From an uncultured bacterium (GTDB lineage: Bacteria > Bacillota > Clostridia > Lachnospirales > Lachnospiraceae), in contig CAJMNR010000040.1 of the NCBI GenBank assembly GCA_905214875.1, positions 1 through 31,593 on the forward strand: 31,593 bases of DNA, given 5' to 3'. The position numbers and the translations under genes were made by a program. Positions within the stretch are counted from its first letter, which is position 1. Each line of letters opens with the position of its first letter. Of the stretch, positions 13,850 through 22,005 are shown one piece after another. The notes under the pieces were generated by a model that saw only the letters and a program-made list of their open reading frames with translations, made no database searches and was not told the DNA's origin.

Positions 13850-15169
13850 ATGAACTATAATGAAGCAATGGAGTTTTTAAAGGAAGTAAACCAATCAGGC
13901 AGTAAACTTGGGTTGGATGCGATCAAAGAACTTTTATGTAGACTTGATCATCCGGAGGATGAGTTGAAATTTGTTCATGTAGCTGGAACGAATGGAAAAG
14001 GGTCAACAAGTGCTTATCTTTCTTCTATATTAGTTGAGGCAGAGTATACAGTGGGAAGATTTATCTCCCCTGTTGTATTGACATATGAGGAGTGTATCCA
14101 AGTAGCAAGAAAGGATCGTGAGATAACGACTTCTTATATTAAGAAAGAACAGGTTGCCAAGCACTTGACAAGAATCAAGCAGGTTTGCGAGGAAATGAAA
14201 AAAGAGGGGCTTGACTGTCCTACCACGTTTGAAATCGAGACAGCAATGGCATTTTTAGAGTTTGTAGAACAAAATGTTGATGTTGTAATACTTGAGGTTG
14301 GACTTGGAGGAAGGTTGGATGCGACAAACTGTATCAACAATGTACTTCTTAGTGTCATTACCTCTATCAGCATGGATCATATGCAGTTTCTTGGAGAAAC
14401 ACTTTCTGAGATTGCAAGAGAAAAAGCGGGAATTATTAAAAATGGAGTTCCTGTTGTTTCTTATGAACAGGAAGAAGAGGCAAAGCTAGAAATTATGGAT
14501 CGTTGTAAAAAGACAGGAAGCAGACTTTATATGTTACATAAGAAGGATGTTACGATTCAGTCTATGAGTATCAATGGAACTACATTTTTATATGAGTCCG
14601 AGGAACCTTACTATATTCCGTTACTGGGAAGACATCAGGTGTATAATGCCTATGTAGCAATGAATGCTGCTTACTTATTACAAAATTATGGTTTTACGAT
14701 CAGTGAGGAAAATGTCCGCTTAGGGCTTGCCAATACGAAATGGTTTGGTAGATTCAGCGTGTTAGAAAAAGACCCTTACATGATTGTAGATGGAGCCCAT
14801 AATATCGATGCTGCAAAAATGCTAGTTGAGGCAATTGAGCAGTATTTTCCGAATAAGAAGGGAATCTTTGTAATGGGCGTGTTTAAGGATAAGGAGTATG
14901 AGGAGATTGTAAAAATCACAGCGCCTTATGCAAAAACAATTATTGCAGTGACGACACATACAGAGCGTGCACTACCTAGCAGTGAACTTAAAAAAGTGGC
15001 AGATAAGTATTGCCGCCATGTTATTGATGCAAAGACAATTGGAAATGGTATAGCCATCGCAAGAGAGTTTGCAGATAGCGAAGACTATATCTTGTGTTTT
15101 GGCTCTTTAAGCTTTCTTGCAGATATTGTGAAAGAATCAAATGCTTCCGAAGCACGATATTCTATGTAA
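13850..15169 (+). CDS. folC: Folylpolyglutamate synthase / dihydrofolate synthase
   Basis: A 439-residue Mur-ligase-family enzyme that adds glutamate to folates, and possibly makes dihydrofolate from dihydropteroate, using ATP. The P-loop GTNGKGS is at 46-52 and SPVV (substrate loop) follows near 73. EVGLGGRLDATN is at 149-160, SMDHMQFLG comes next (metal-binding His), and the C-terminal domain begins around VDGAHNIDAAK. The length is normal. The ATG is preceded by AGGTGATG. It follows the RlmI-like gene by 42 bases and ends in an intrinsic terminator whose T-run merges into the dispersed repeat. Whether it has one or both activities cannot be decided by eye; the usual clostridial member is described as bifunctional. 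Confidence 0.93.
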   Translation: MNYNEAMEFLKEVNQSGSKLGLDAIKELLCRLDHPEDELKFVHVAGTNGKGSTSAYLSSILVEAEYTVGRFISPVVLTYEECIQVARKDREITTSYIKKEQVAKHLTRIKQVCEEMKKEGLDCPTTFEIETAMAFLEFVEQNVDVVILEVGLGGRLDATNCINNVLLSVITSISMDHMQFLGETLSEIAREKAGIIKNGVPVVSYEQEEEAKLEIMDRCKKTGSRLYMLHKKDVTIQSMSINGTTFLYESEEPYYIPLLGRHQVYNAYVAMNAAYLLQNYGFTISEENVRLGLANTKWFGRFSVLEKDPYMIVDGAHNIDAAKMLVEAIEQYFPNKKGIFVMGVFKDKEYEEIVKITAPYAKTIIAVTTHTERALPSSELKKVADKYCRHVIDAKTIGNGIAIAREFADSEDYILCFGSLSFLADIVKESNASEARYSM

Positions 15170-15206
15170 AAAAACGCTTGCGACTATAAAGCCGCAGGCG
15201 TTTTTT
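15168..15206 (+). terminator. Intrinsic terminator of folC
   Basis: AAAAAACGC-TTGCG pairs with CGCAG-GCGTTTTTT, with one G-U pair, around ACTATAAAGC. It overlaps the stop codon region, and its T-run leads straight into the second copy of the 41-bp repeat. Confidence 0.85.
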
Positions 15207-15241
15207 AATAGTTAGGAAATTTCTCTGTCGAGCTCTTTCCT
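15201..15241. repeat. Dispersed repeat, copy 2 (solo end)
   Basis: Forty of 41 bases match 1250-1290, including the terminator T-run and 31 identical bases from GTTAGGAAATTT to AGCTCTTTCCT. Only the short end is present; the GC-rich body seen after copy 1 is absent. On the minus strand it follows the stop codon of the DUF5050 gene, and in that frame it would add IRKELDREIS then stop. Confidence 0.75.
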
Positions 15242-16263
15242 TATTTACAGACAACAGGATTGAAGGCACTTACTGTCTGGCCATCACCGATTGGCACGGC
15301 ATACATCTGCGTTTCATTCATGTCAGTAAAGAAAACATAGTTTTCCGTAAGATTGATATTGTTAAAGTTGCCGGAAATCAGCAGCTCATTACGTTTTGTC
15401 TTAATGTTTAAACGATAGATTCCGTTATTTTTATTGTCATCCACCTGATAGTATAGGTAGTTATTATCTGGTGTGATATTATACGTACAAGTACGAGAAG
15501 AAACAAGTTTTTCCGGATTCTTTCCATTTAGGTCCATACGATAAATGGAATAGCCATCTTTGATGTTAATCATATAGAGATAACCGTTATTGGCAGCAAG
15601 ATGGAAGTAGTTTCCCTTTACTAATACGTTAGATTCCATCGTAGAAAGATTCATCGTATGGATGTTATGGTCATCACTAAATCCAGTGTAGTAAAGCGTG
15701 TCATTGACAATGCTTGCTGGATAGATGGGATCGTTCATAACTAATTCCTTTTTCTTTCCTTGGATGTCCATCTTATTGAATTTGTAGGCTGTCTTCTTAT
15801 TATATGTCTGATAATAAATCATATTGCCATATTGATGAACCATTCCTTCGACAGCAGAATCCAATTCAGTCGTAGATTTCCCTTTTAAATCAGTGAGATA
15901 AATACCAACTGCGCTATTCTCAATGGCACTTTTCGTAGCGTTTTTCTTTTGGTTGTTGATTCTTGAATAAATAATGTACTTTCCAGACACATTAATGTTA
16001 TTGATTCGGTCATTGGATAATTTCTTGAAATTCGTAAAATCATTATCCATTACATAAAGTTTTCCGTCGTCCTTTAAGTTACTAAAATAGATTTTGCCGT
16101 CATATTCCCTTAGCAATCCGTTGTTTAGTAAGTTGGCCGGAGTGTTCCCATCGGCATGCTCGTCATTGAAGGTAAAACGTGAATTCATAAACATAAAGAT
16201 ACAAACTCCAATAAGAGCTAAAGCTAGTACAACCCCAATAATACGAATTATGTATTTTTTCAC
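15241..16263 (-). CDS. Membrane-anchored DUF5050 beta-propeller-like protein
   Basis: A 340-residue protein with one N-terminal membrane segment or uncleaved signal (about 6-27). An extracellular domain follows, made of repeats of about 40-50 residues with strand patterns such as GKIYFSNLKDDGKLYVMD, YLYYQVDDNKNNGIYRLN and ENYVFFTDMNETQMYAVP. The recurring YLYY/IYR(M/L) pairs are typical of DUF5050, related to the low-density-lipoprotein-receptor YWTD-like propellers. The function is unknown; a cell-surface sensing or binding role is an inference. The start is GTG, seven bases after GGAGAG. A good minus-strand promoter is present. The stop codon directly abuts the dispersed repeat, and no separate terminator for this strand is evident beyond the folC hairpin, which is A-flanked and could act both ways. 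Confidence 0.85.
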   Translation of the reverse strand: MKKYIIRIIGVVLALALIGVCIFMFMNSRFTFNDEHADGNTPANLLNNGLLREYDGKIYFSNLKDDGKLYVMDNDFTNFKKLSNDRINNINVSGKYIIYSRINNQKKNATKSAIENSAVGIYLTDLKGKSTTELDSAVEGMVHQYGNMIYYQTYNKKTAYKFNKMDIQGKKKELVMNDPIYPASIVNDTLYYTGFSDDHNIHTMNLSTMESNVLVKGNYFHLAANNGYLYMINIKDGYSIYRMDLNGKNPEKLVSSRTCTYNITPDNNYLYYQVDDNKNNGIYRLNIKTKRNELLISGNFNNINLTENYVFFTDMNETQMYAVPIGDGQTVSAFNPVVCK

Positions 16264-16332
16264 TATAATCTCTCCTTATTTTTACTATTGTTACATAGCA
16301 AATTGTTTCACAATCCCCGTTGTTATACTATT

Positions 16333-16361
16333 ATTATAATGGTTTCACGGATTAATTACAA
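16333..16361 (-). promoter_or_regulatory. Promoter of the DUF5050 gene
   Basis: On the minus strand, TTGTAA (16361-16356), 17 bases and a perfect TATAAT (16338-16333), about 70 bases before the GTG start. Confidence 0.65.
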
Positions 16362-16374
16362 TATATGACTGTAC

Positions 16375-16403
16375 TTGCTATTTTTCTCAGGCTTCGTTAT
16401 AAT
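16375..16403 (+). promoter_or_regulatory. Promoter of pheA
   Basis: TTGCTA (16375-16380), 17 bases and a perfect TATAAT (16398-16403). The leader to the ATG is only about 55 bases. It contains no Phe-rich leader peptide, T-box or attenuator, so control is likely through ACT-domain feedback. Confidence 0.65.
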
Positions 16404-16462
16404 GAATCTAATATTTTGATTTAACACTTTAATTTAGGAAAGAAGTAGCAGGAGGTTTAGTA

Positions 16463-17596
16463 ATGATAGACTTAAAGGAAAGCAGAGATAGAATAGATGT
16501 AATCGATCGCGAGATTCTTAATTTATTTGAACAAAGAATGAAGATTACGCAAGACGTAGCGGAATATAAGATTAATACAGGAAAAAAAGTGTTAGATAGA
16601 GAACGTGAGCAACAGAAATTAGATGTTCTTTCTAAGATGGCAAGCAATCCATTTAATGAGCATGCGGTAAATGAGTTATTTACGCAGATCATGTCTATGA
16701 GCCGTAAATGGCAGTATGGATATATTGCAACCAATGCCGATCTCGGATTTAAACCATATGAGACATTAGATATGAAAAAGGATGAAAAAGTAGCTTTCTT
16801 TGGGGAAATCGGAAGTTATACGGAACAGGCAATGATTGATTTCTTCGGACCAAACGTTGATGGCATCAGTGTAAATAACTTTAAGAAAGTAATGGAGATG
16901 GTAAAAAACAAAGAGGTACAGTTTGGAGTATTACCAATTGAAAACTCTTCTACAGGCGGCATTACCGATATCTTTGATCTTCTATTTGAATATGGCAATA
17001 CCATTATTGGAGAGCATTGTGTCAAAGTAGAACAAGCATTAATCGGAAAGAAAGGCGCAAAAATCAGCGACTTAAAAGAAGTGTATTCTCATCCACAGGG
17101 CTTATTACAATGCAGAAGCTTCTTTGAAGATAAGAAACAAATCTCGTTACTTCCTTATGCAAGTACGTCAGCAGCAGCAAAATATGTAAGTGAGCAGGAT
17201 GACAGTTCCATTGGAGCCATTGCAAGCATTCGTGCAGCCGAGTACTATGGTCTAGAAGTTCTTCAGCCTGCAATCAATAAGGAAGAAATGAATTCCACAA
17301 GATTCATCATTATTACAAATCAACAAATTTATAATGAAGAAGCGAACAAAGTCAGTATTTGTTTTGAAATCCCTCATGAAAGCGGAAGTCTGTATACGAT
17401 GTTAAGCCATATCATCTATAATGGATTGAATATGACAAAGATTGAGTCCAGACCAATCAGCGGACATCCATGGGAGTACAGATTCTTTGTGGAATTTGAA
17501 GGAAATCTTCAAGATCCAGGCGTAAAAAATGCGATTATCGGAATTAGAGAAGAGGCCTCCAGCTTGAAGATTCTAGGGAATTTCATAACAGTATAA
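16463..17596 (+). CDS. pheA: Bifunctional chorismate mutase / prephenate dehydratase (P-protein)
   Basis: A 377-residue enzyme that turns chorismate into prephenate and then phenylpyruvate, the committed steps to phenylalanine. Residues 1-85 are an AroQ-type chorismate mutase helix bundle (DLKESRDRIDVIDREILNLF, KKVLDREREQQKL). Residues about 107-285 are prephenate dehydratase, with FFGEIGSYTEQA, the PIENSSTGG substrate loop, SHPQGLLQC and STRF at 278-281. Residues about 297-372 are an ACT domain for phenylalanine feedback, with ESGSLY (GALV-type) and ESRP at 328-331. All expected motifs are present. GGAGG seven bases upstream fixes the ATG. It is a single gene, divergent from the DUF5050 gene, with no other aromatic pathway gene nearby. 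Confidence 0.95.
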   Translation: MIDLKESRDRIDVIDREILNLFEQRMKITQDVAEYKINTGKKVLDREREQQKLDVLSKMASNPFNEHAVNELFTQIMSMSRKWQYGYIATNADLGFKPYETLDMKKDEKVAFFGEIGSYTEQAMIDFFGPNVDGISVNNFKKVMEMVKNKEVQFGVLPIENSSTGGITDIFDLLFEYGNTIIGEHCVKVEQALIGKKGAKISDLKEVYSHPQGLLQCRSFFEDKKQISLLPYASTSAAAKYVSEQDDSSIGAIASIRAAEYYGLEVLQPAINKEEMNSTRFIIITNQQIYNEEANKVSICFEIPHESGSLYTMLSHIIYNGLNMTKIESRPISGHPWEYRFFVEFEGNLQDPGVKNAIIGIREEASSLKILGNFITV

Positions 17597-17773
17597 AATG
17601 TGTTTTTACTTCACATATTCTTTTAATTTAGAACACAAAGTCTTCATATTTAGTTGTTATCATAAAAGCAAGTTAAAGATAAGAACTAAGAAAACATGAC
17701 AGCAGATAAGGTTTTAACTGCAAAGCTATGTGAATTTAAGAATAAATGACAATAAAAGAATGGAGTGAAGATT

Positions 17774-19204
17774 ATGACTAATAATTTCGAATCTAACAAT
17801 TTTACACCGAACAATTTTGAACAAAATAACTTTGAGCCAAATAATATGGGCAATAATAATACAAATGGTAAAAAACCAAAGAAGAAGAGCAATAAAGTAG
17901 CGAGAGGAATCGCTTACACATTAGTGTTTGGATTGGCAGTAGGAGGAACTTTTGGAGGCATAAATTACGTATACAACAAAAATATTAACACTGTCGCTTC
18001 TACTAATGCTCCAAATGAAAGCTCGAATTCTTCAGATACCGTAGTTGGCAACAACAATTCAGATTCTACAGCAATCTTAAATACAAGCAATGTAACGACA
18101 GCTTCCGTAGATGATGTAAGTAGCGTGGTAAGTGAAGTAATGCCATCCATCGTATCTATTACATGTAATTCTACAACGACATCATCCAACATGTTTGGGC
18201 AGTCACAAAGCCAGGATGCAGTAAGTGCAGGAACAGGAATCATCGTAAGCCAAGATGCCACTTACCTTTACATTGCAACAAATAACCATGTAGTAAGTGA
18301 TGCAAATTCTGTACAGCTTACATTCTCAGATGAAACAACAGTAAGTGCAGAAGTAAAAGGAACAGCATCCTCCAGCGACCTTGCAGTTGTACAATGCAAG
18401 CTTGCTGATTTAAAGGATACTACAAAGAAGGCAATCCGTGTTGCAACATTAGGAAGCTCTGACGATTCAAAAGTTGGGGAAATGGTAGTAGCAATCGGAA
18501 ATGCATTAGGATATGGACAATCTGTAACAGTTGGATACTTAAGCGCTAAAAATCGTGAAGTTCAAACAGATGACTATACAATGAAATTATTACAGACAGA
18601 TGCAGCAATCAATCCTGGTAACAGTGGTGGAGCTTTATTAAATGCATCTGGTCAGGTAATCGGAATTAACTCTGTAAAATATTCTTCTACAGATGTTGAA
18701 GGTATCGGATACGCAATTCCAATTACGTATGCAATTCCTATTATCAATGACTTAATTACTGCACAGAAGCTTACTGATGAAGAAAAAGGATACTTAGGAA
18801 TCCGTTTCTATGAAGTATCTGACAACTATTCCTCAGCATTTAACCTTCCAGAAGGAATTTTTGTAACATCTGTAGTATCAGGAAGTCCAGCAGAAAAAGG
18901 TGGATTAAAAGCAAGTGATATCATTACAGCAGTAGATGGTAGAGCGACTACAAATGCGACAACATTCCAGGAAATCTTAGAAACGAAAGCAGCAGATACA
19001 GAAATCACATTGACTATAAAACGTCAGTCAGGAAGCAAATATGTAGAAAAGACAGTCAAAGTAACACTTGGTAAGAAAGCGGATTATCAGACTGATTCTA
19101 GTGATGACCAAAGCTCTAATTCTGGTAAGAGCTCTAATGGCCAAGGTTCCAATAAACAATACGGCCAGAATCCATATTATTACTACTATGGACAAAATAA
19201 TTAG
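17774..19204 (+). CDS. HtrA/DegP-like membrane-anchored serine protease with PDZ domain
   Basis: A 476-residue S1C protease for surface protein quality control. The N-terminal 30 residues are a cytoplasmic Asn-rich stretch with a repeating NNFxxNNF pattern. A basic patch follows (KKPKKKSNK), then a membrane segment at about 45-65 and a Ser/Asn-rich linker. The protease domain has His172 (ATNNHVV), Asp202 (SSDLAVV) and Ser284 (NPGNSGGAL). A PDZ domain covers about 338-432 (GIFVTSVVSGSPAEKGGLKASDII). The C-terminal tail is Ser/Asn/Gln-rich and ends in a run of tyrosines. I start at ATG 17774 because GGAG (17762-17765) is eight bases upstream; GTG 17765 overlaps that site. It is monocistronic, with a terminator. 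Confidence 0.93.
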   Translation: MTNNFESNNFTPNNFEQNNFEPNNMGNNNTNGKKPKKKSNKVARGIAYTLVFGLAVGGTFGGINYVYNKNINTVASTNAPNESSNSSDTVVGNNNSDSTAILNTSNVTTASVDDVSSVVSEVMPSIVSITCNSTTTSSNMFGQSQSQDAVSAGTGIIVSQDATYLYIATNNHVVSDANSVQLTFSDETTVSAEVKGTASSSDLAVVQCKLADLKDTTKKAIRVATLGSSDDSKVGEMVVAIGNALGYGQSVTVGYLSAKNREVQTDDYTMKLLQTDAAINPGNSGGALLNASGQVIGINSVKYSSTDVEGIGYAIPITYAIPIINDLITAQKLTDEEKGYLGIRFYEVSDNYSSAFNLPEGIFVTSVVSGSPAEKGGLKASDIITAVDGRATTNATTFQEILETKAADTEITLTIKRQSGSKYVEKTVKVTLGKKADYQTDSSDDQSSNSGKSSNGQGSNKQYGQNPYYYYYGQNN

Positions 19205-19222
19205 GTAACAAACATCTCCTTT

Positions 19223-19257
19223 AAGGCTCGTGCAAATTTATTTGCATGGGCCTTTTT
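19223..19257 (+). terminator. Intrinsic terminator of the HtrA-like gene
   Basis: AAGGCTCGTGCAAA pairs with TTTGCATGGGCCTT, with two G-U pairs, around TTTA and is followed by a T-run. Confidence 0.85.
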
Positions 19258-19392
19258 ATGTTTATCCAAGCAATGAGCCAAAGTGCTCTACTAGGGAAGT
19301 AAAAGATTCAGTTTTTAGCATCTTTATATGTTAATTTGTAGAAAAATAGACTATAATAGTAGGTGAGACATCAGTAGAAGGAGAAATAATAT

Positions 19393-20328
19393 ATGCAAAT
19401 CGAACGTTTTTGTGTTTCATCACATATGGATGAACTGAAGTTGGGAGTAATTCTTGTGAAGCCAGACAAGGAACCCAAAGCAGTGCTGCAAATCCTTCAT
19501 GGAATGTGCGAGCACAAAGAACGATATCTACCATTTATGGAGTATTTAGCAGAACATGGTTTTGCATCTATCATCCATGACCACAGAGGCCATGGGGAAA
19601 GCGTAAAAGAAAAAGGTGACTTTGGATACATGTATGAATGTGGTGCAAAAGCCATTGTAGAAGATACAAACCAAGTGAATCGCCTTATAAGAAAGACATT
19701 TCCAGATGTACCTTGTTTCCTATTTGGCCACAGTATGGGCTCGTTAGTTGCAAGGTCTTATATAAAGCGATATGATCGCGTATTGGATGGAGCTATTATC
19801 TGCGGCTCTCCAAGTAATAATAAATTGAGTCGTTTTGGATCAGGATTAGCAAAGGTTAGCGGAAAGATTTTTGGCGATAAGGCAAAAGCAAACCATATTA
19901 CGAAGCTTATGTTTGGTCATTATAATGATGATTTTGAGAATGTGACATCTGAAAATTCATGGATCTGTGCCAATGAAGATACGGTACGTAAGTATGATGA
20001 AGACGAAAGATGCGGATTCATCTTTACGTTTAATGGAATGGAGAACCTTTGCAAATTGGTGACTAACGTATATGATAAGAACAATTGGCAGGTAAATCGA
20101 AAAGACATGCCAATCTGGTTTATCTCAGGAGCGGATGATCCTTGCATGGGAAATCACAAGAGTTTTGAAGAAGCAGTTCAAATGCTTCGAGATGTAGGAT
20201 ACACGAATGTGACATCGAAGCTATATAAAGGCATGCGTCACGAAATCTTAAATGAAAAGGATTGTAACAAGGTGCACCGCGACATTTTAACACAGTTAGA
20301 AGTCTGGGTAGATCGATGTAAAAAATAA
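19393..20328 (+). CDS. Alpha/beta hydrolase, monoacylglycerol-lipase-like (Hydrolase_4)
   Basis: A 311-residue cytoplasmic hydrolase. The nucleophile elbow GHSMGS puts the catalytic Ser at 114. HGMCEH near 36-41 is the oxyanion-hole region, and HDHRGHGES at 62-70 is typical of the lysophospholipase/monoglyceride lipase group. The acid is Asp248 or 249 in SGADDPC, and the general base is His283 in GMRHEI. The triad is complete. The substrate is not determined; a short acyl ester or lysophospholipid is the usual guess. AAGGAG precedes the ATG and a TATAAT lies at 19352. The next gene, a membrane Mrr-type nuclease, starts 17 bases after the stop, so they form an operon without an obvious shared function. 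Confidence 0.88.
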   Translation: MQIERFCVSSHMDELKLGVILVKPDKEPKAVLQILHGMCEHKERYLPFMEYLAEHGFASIIHDHRGHGESVKEKGDFGYMYECGAKAIVEDTNQVNRLIRKTFPDVPCFLFGHSMGSLVARSYIKRYDRVLDGAIICGSPSNNKLSRFGSGLAKVSGKIFGDKAKANHITKLMFGHYNDDFENVTSENSWICANEDTVRKYDEDERCGFIFTFNGMENLCKLVTNVYDKNNWQVNRKDMPIWFISGADDPCMGNHKSFEEAVQMLRDVGYTNVTSKLYKGMRHEILNEKDCNKVHRDILTQLEVWVDRCKK

Positions 20329-20345
20329 AAGATAAGGACAGAAGG

Positions 20346-20885
20346 ATGAGAAAGTTACTAAGGCTGCTAATAGAACTTGCATTTATTTTTGCAGTAGGTC
20401 TGATAGCAGTAAAATATGAAGGAATATCACAGGAAGAATATATAACGATTCTGGTGGCATTGTTTCTGTTATATCTGTTTTATCGCTATACAAAGAAGCA
20501 ACGGCTCCTTCATAGCACGTTAAAAAAAATCGACCAAATGGACGGCGTGAAGTTCGAAGAGTATTTGATGTATCAGTTTAAGAAAAAAGGATATCGCGTA
20601 CAGATGACACCGATTTCAGGAGATTTTGGGGCGGACTTGGTACTGAAGAGACGTCGAAAAAAATATGTAATTCAAGCAAAACGATATTCCGGTTCTGTTG
20701 GAATAAAGGCTGTGCAGGAAATCATAGGAGCAAAGCAGTACTATGGAATTGACAATGGCATGGTCATTACCAATAGCTATTTTACAAAAGCCGCAAAAGA
20801 ACTAGCCGAAGCGAGTGATATCACGTTATGGGGACGTGATGAGATTGTAAATCAATTTAATATTGAATCAGGTTATCGTGGATAA
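20346..20885 (+). CDS. Membrane-anchored Mrr-type restriction endonuclease-like protein
   Basis: A 179-residue protein with two N-terminal membrane segments (about 5-22 and 32-48). A cytoplasmic PD-(D/E)xK nuclease domain of the Mrr_cat type follows. It opens with MDGVKFEEYLMYQFKKKGYRV (Glu71/72), then GDFGADLVL with catalytic Asp97, then the QAK motif (Gln110, Lys112), then GIKAVQEIIGAKQYYG and GMVITNSYFTKAAKELA. All catalytic residues are in place, so a DNA-cleaving or DNA-binding role is likely. The family includes Mrr, which targets methylated DNA, but membrane-tethered versions are of unknown role. AAGGA seven bases before the ATG supports the start. It is co-transcribed with the alpha/beta hydrolase. 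No methyltransferase is nearby, so it is not a classical restriction system. Confidence 0.87.
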   Translation: MRKLLRLLIELAFIFAVGLIAVKYEGISQEEYITILVALFLLYLFYRYTKKQRLLHSTLKKIDQMDGVKFEEYLMYQFKKKGYRVQMTPISGDFGADLVLKRRRKKYVIQAKRYSGSVGIKAVQEIIGAKQYYGIDNGMVITNSYFTKAAKELAEASDITLWGRDEIVNQFNIESGYRG

Positions 20886-20958
20886 TGGCACATGTTCCCT
20901 TTTTCTGAATATAATGAAGTAATGAAATTTTGTTGTATTCAGGAAGGGGGATTTTTTT

Positions 20959-21957
20959 ATGAAGAGAAGGGTTATTGCGATTATCTTGGTACTTTCGTTT
21001 GTACTAGTTAGTTTGGCCGGTTGTAAAGAGAGTGAGGGAATGACAAAAATCACACTCAATGAAGTTGCACACTCGATTTTTTATGCCCCTATGTATGCAG
21101 CTATAGAACTGGGATATTTTGAAGAACAAGGAATTGAGCTTACCTTAGTAAACGGAAAGGGAGCTGATAAGACTATGACCGCAGTCCTGTCAGGCGAAGC
21201 GGAAATAGGCTTTATGGGGTCAGAAACTACCGTTTATGTGTATACACAAGGCAAGACAGATTATGTACAGAGTTTTGCACAGTTGACCCAACGTGCGGGA
21301 AATTTTTTGGTTGCAAGAGAAGATCTGGATGCTGACACATTTGATTGGAATAGTTTAAAGGGAAAGACTGTAGTTGGTGGTCGTGAAGGCGGTATGCCTG
21401 AAATGGTATTCGAGTATATCCTGAAGAAAAAAGGAATCGATCCTAAGAATGATCTTACTATCATACAAAACATCGATTTTGGCTATACGGCAGAAGCATT
21501 TGCTTCCGGAACAGGTGATTTTACGGTAGAATTTGAACCAAGTGCAAATGCTCTTGAAGAAGAAGGCAAAGGAAAAGTAGTAAGCAGCCTTGGCGTTGAG
21601 AGTGGAAATGTTCCTTATACATCATTCTGTGCGAAAAAGAGCTATATCGAAGAGAATAAGGATATTATTCGTCAGTTTACACTTGCAATTCAAAAAGGAA
21701 TGGATTACGTTCAAATCAATACGCCTGAAGAAATAGCTAGAGTAATCAAGCCACAGTTTGAAGAGACAGATATGGATGCCCTTGTAAAGATCGTAACAAG
21801 ATATTATGAACAAGATACATGGAAAGATAATACGATCTTTGAAAAAGAAAGCTTCGATCTGTTAAAAGACATTTTAAAGAGTGCTGGACAGCTTGAGAAA
21901 GATGCACCTTATGAAGAACTTGTAGTAACAGAGTTCTCGAAAGATGCTTTGAAATAA
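20959..21957 (+). CDS. NMT1/THI5-like ABC transporter substrate-binding lipoprotein
   Basis: A 332-residue extracytoplasmic binding protein. A lipoprotein signal (MKRRVIAIILVLSF) ends in the lipobox LAGC, with Cys22. The mature part has the family pattern of nitrate/sulphonate/thiamine-precursor binding proteins: FYAPMYAAIELGYFEEQGIELTLVNG, then a GEAEIGFMGSETTVYVY segment, and GKTVVGGREGGMPEM for the second lobe. The ligand (sulphonate, hydroxymethylpyrimidine or other) cannot be decided. GGAAGGGGG before the ATG is very strong. No permease or ATPase is adjacent: a terminator follows directly and the next genes are unrelated. It must work with a transporter encoded elsewhere. Confidence 0.88.
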   Translation: MKRRVIAIILVLSFVLVSLAGCKESEGMTKITLNEVAHSIFYAPMYAAIELGYFEEQGIELTLVNGKGADKTMTAVLSGEAEIGFMGSETTVYVYTQGKTDYVQSFAQLTQRAGNFLVAREDLDADTFDWNSLKGKTVVGGREGGMPEMVFEYILKKKGIDPKNDLTIIQNIDFGYTAEAFASGTGDFTVEFEPSANALEEEGKGKVVSSLGVESGNVPYTSFCAKKSYIEENKDIIRQFTLAIQKGMDYVQINTPEEIARVIKPQFEETDMDALVKIVTRYYEQDTWKDNTIFEKESFDLLKDILKSAGQLEKDAPYEELVVTEFSKDALK

Positions 21958-21965
21958 TAACGATT

Positions 21966-22001
21966 AAAAAAGAGAGGTTGTCCCTAAACAACCTCTCTTT
22001 C
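21966..22001. terminator. Bidirectional terminator after the binding-protein gene
   Basis: AAAGAGAGGTTGT (21969-21981) pairs perfectly with ACAACCTCTCTTT (21988-22000) around CCCTAA. The A-run before and Ts after allow it to serve the converging small membrane gene as well. Confidence 0.88.
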
Positions 22002-22005
22002 TATA

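Noticed and set aside
16404..16462. Possible T-box or attenuator before pheA
   Set aside because: The leader is about 55 bases, with no Phe-rich leader peptide, no terminator hairpin and no T-box signature.
17765..19204. GTG start of the HtrA-like gene at 17765
   Set aside because: This codon overlaps the GGAG ribosome site that is well spaced for ATG 17774.
20909..20942. Inverted repeat CTGAATA / TATTCAG before the binding-lipoprotein gene
   Set aside because: The arms are seven bases with a long AT-rich loop, and chance is likely. No riboswitch-like structure was found.
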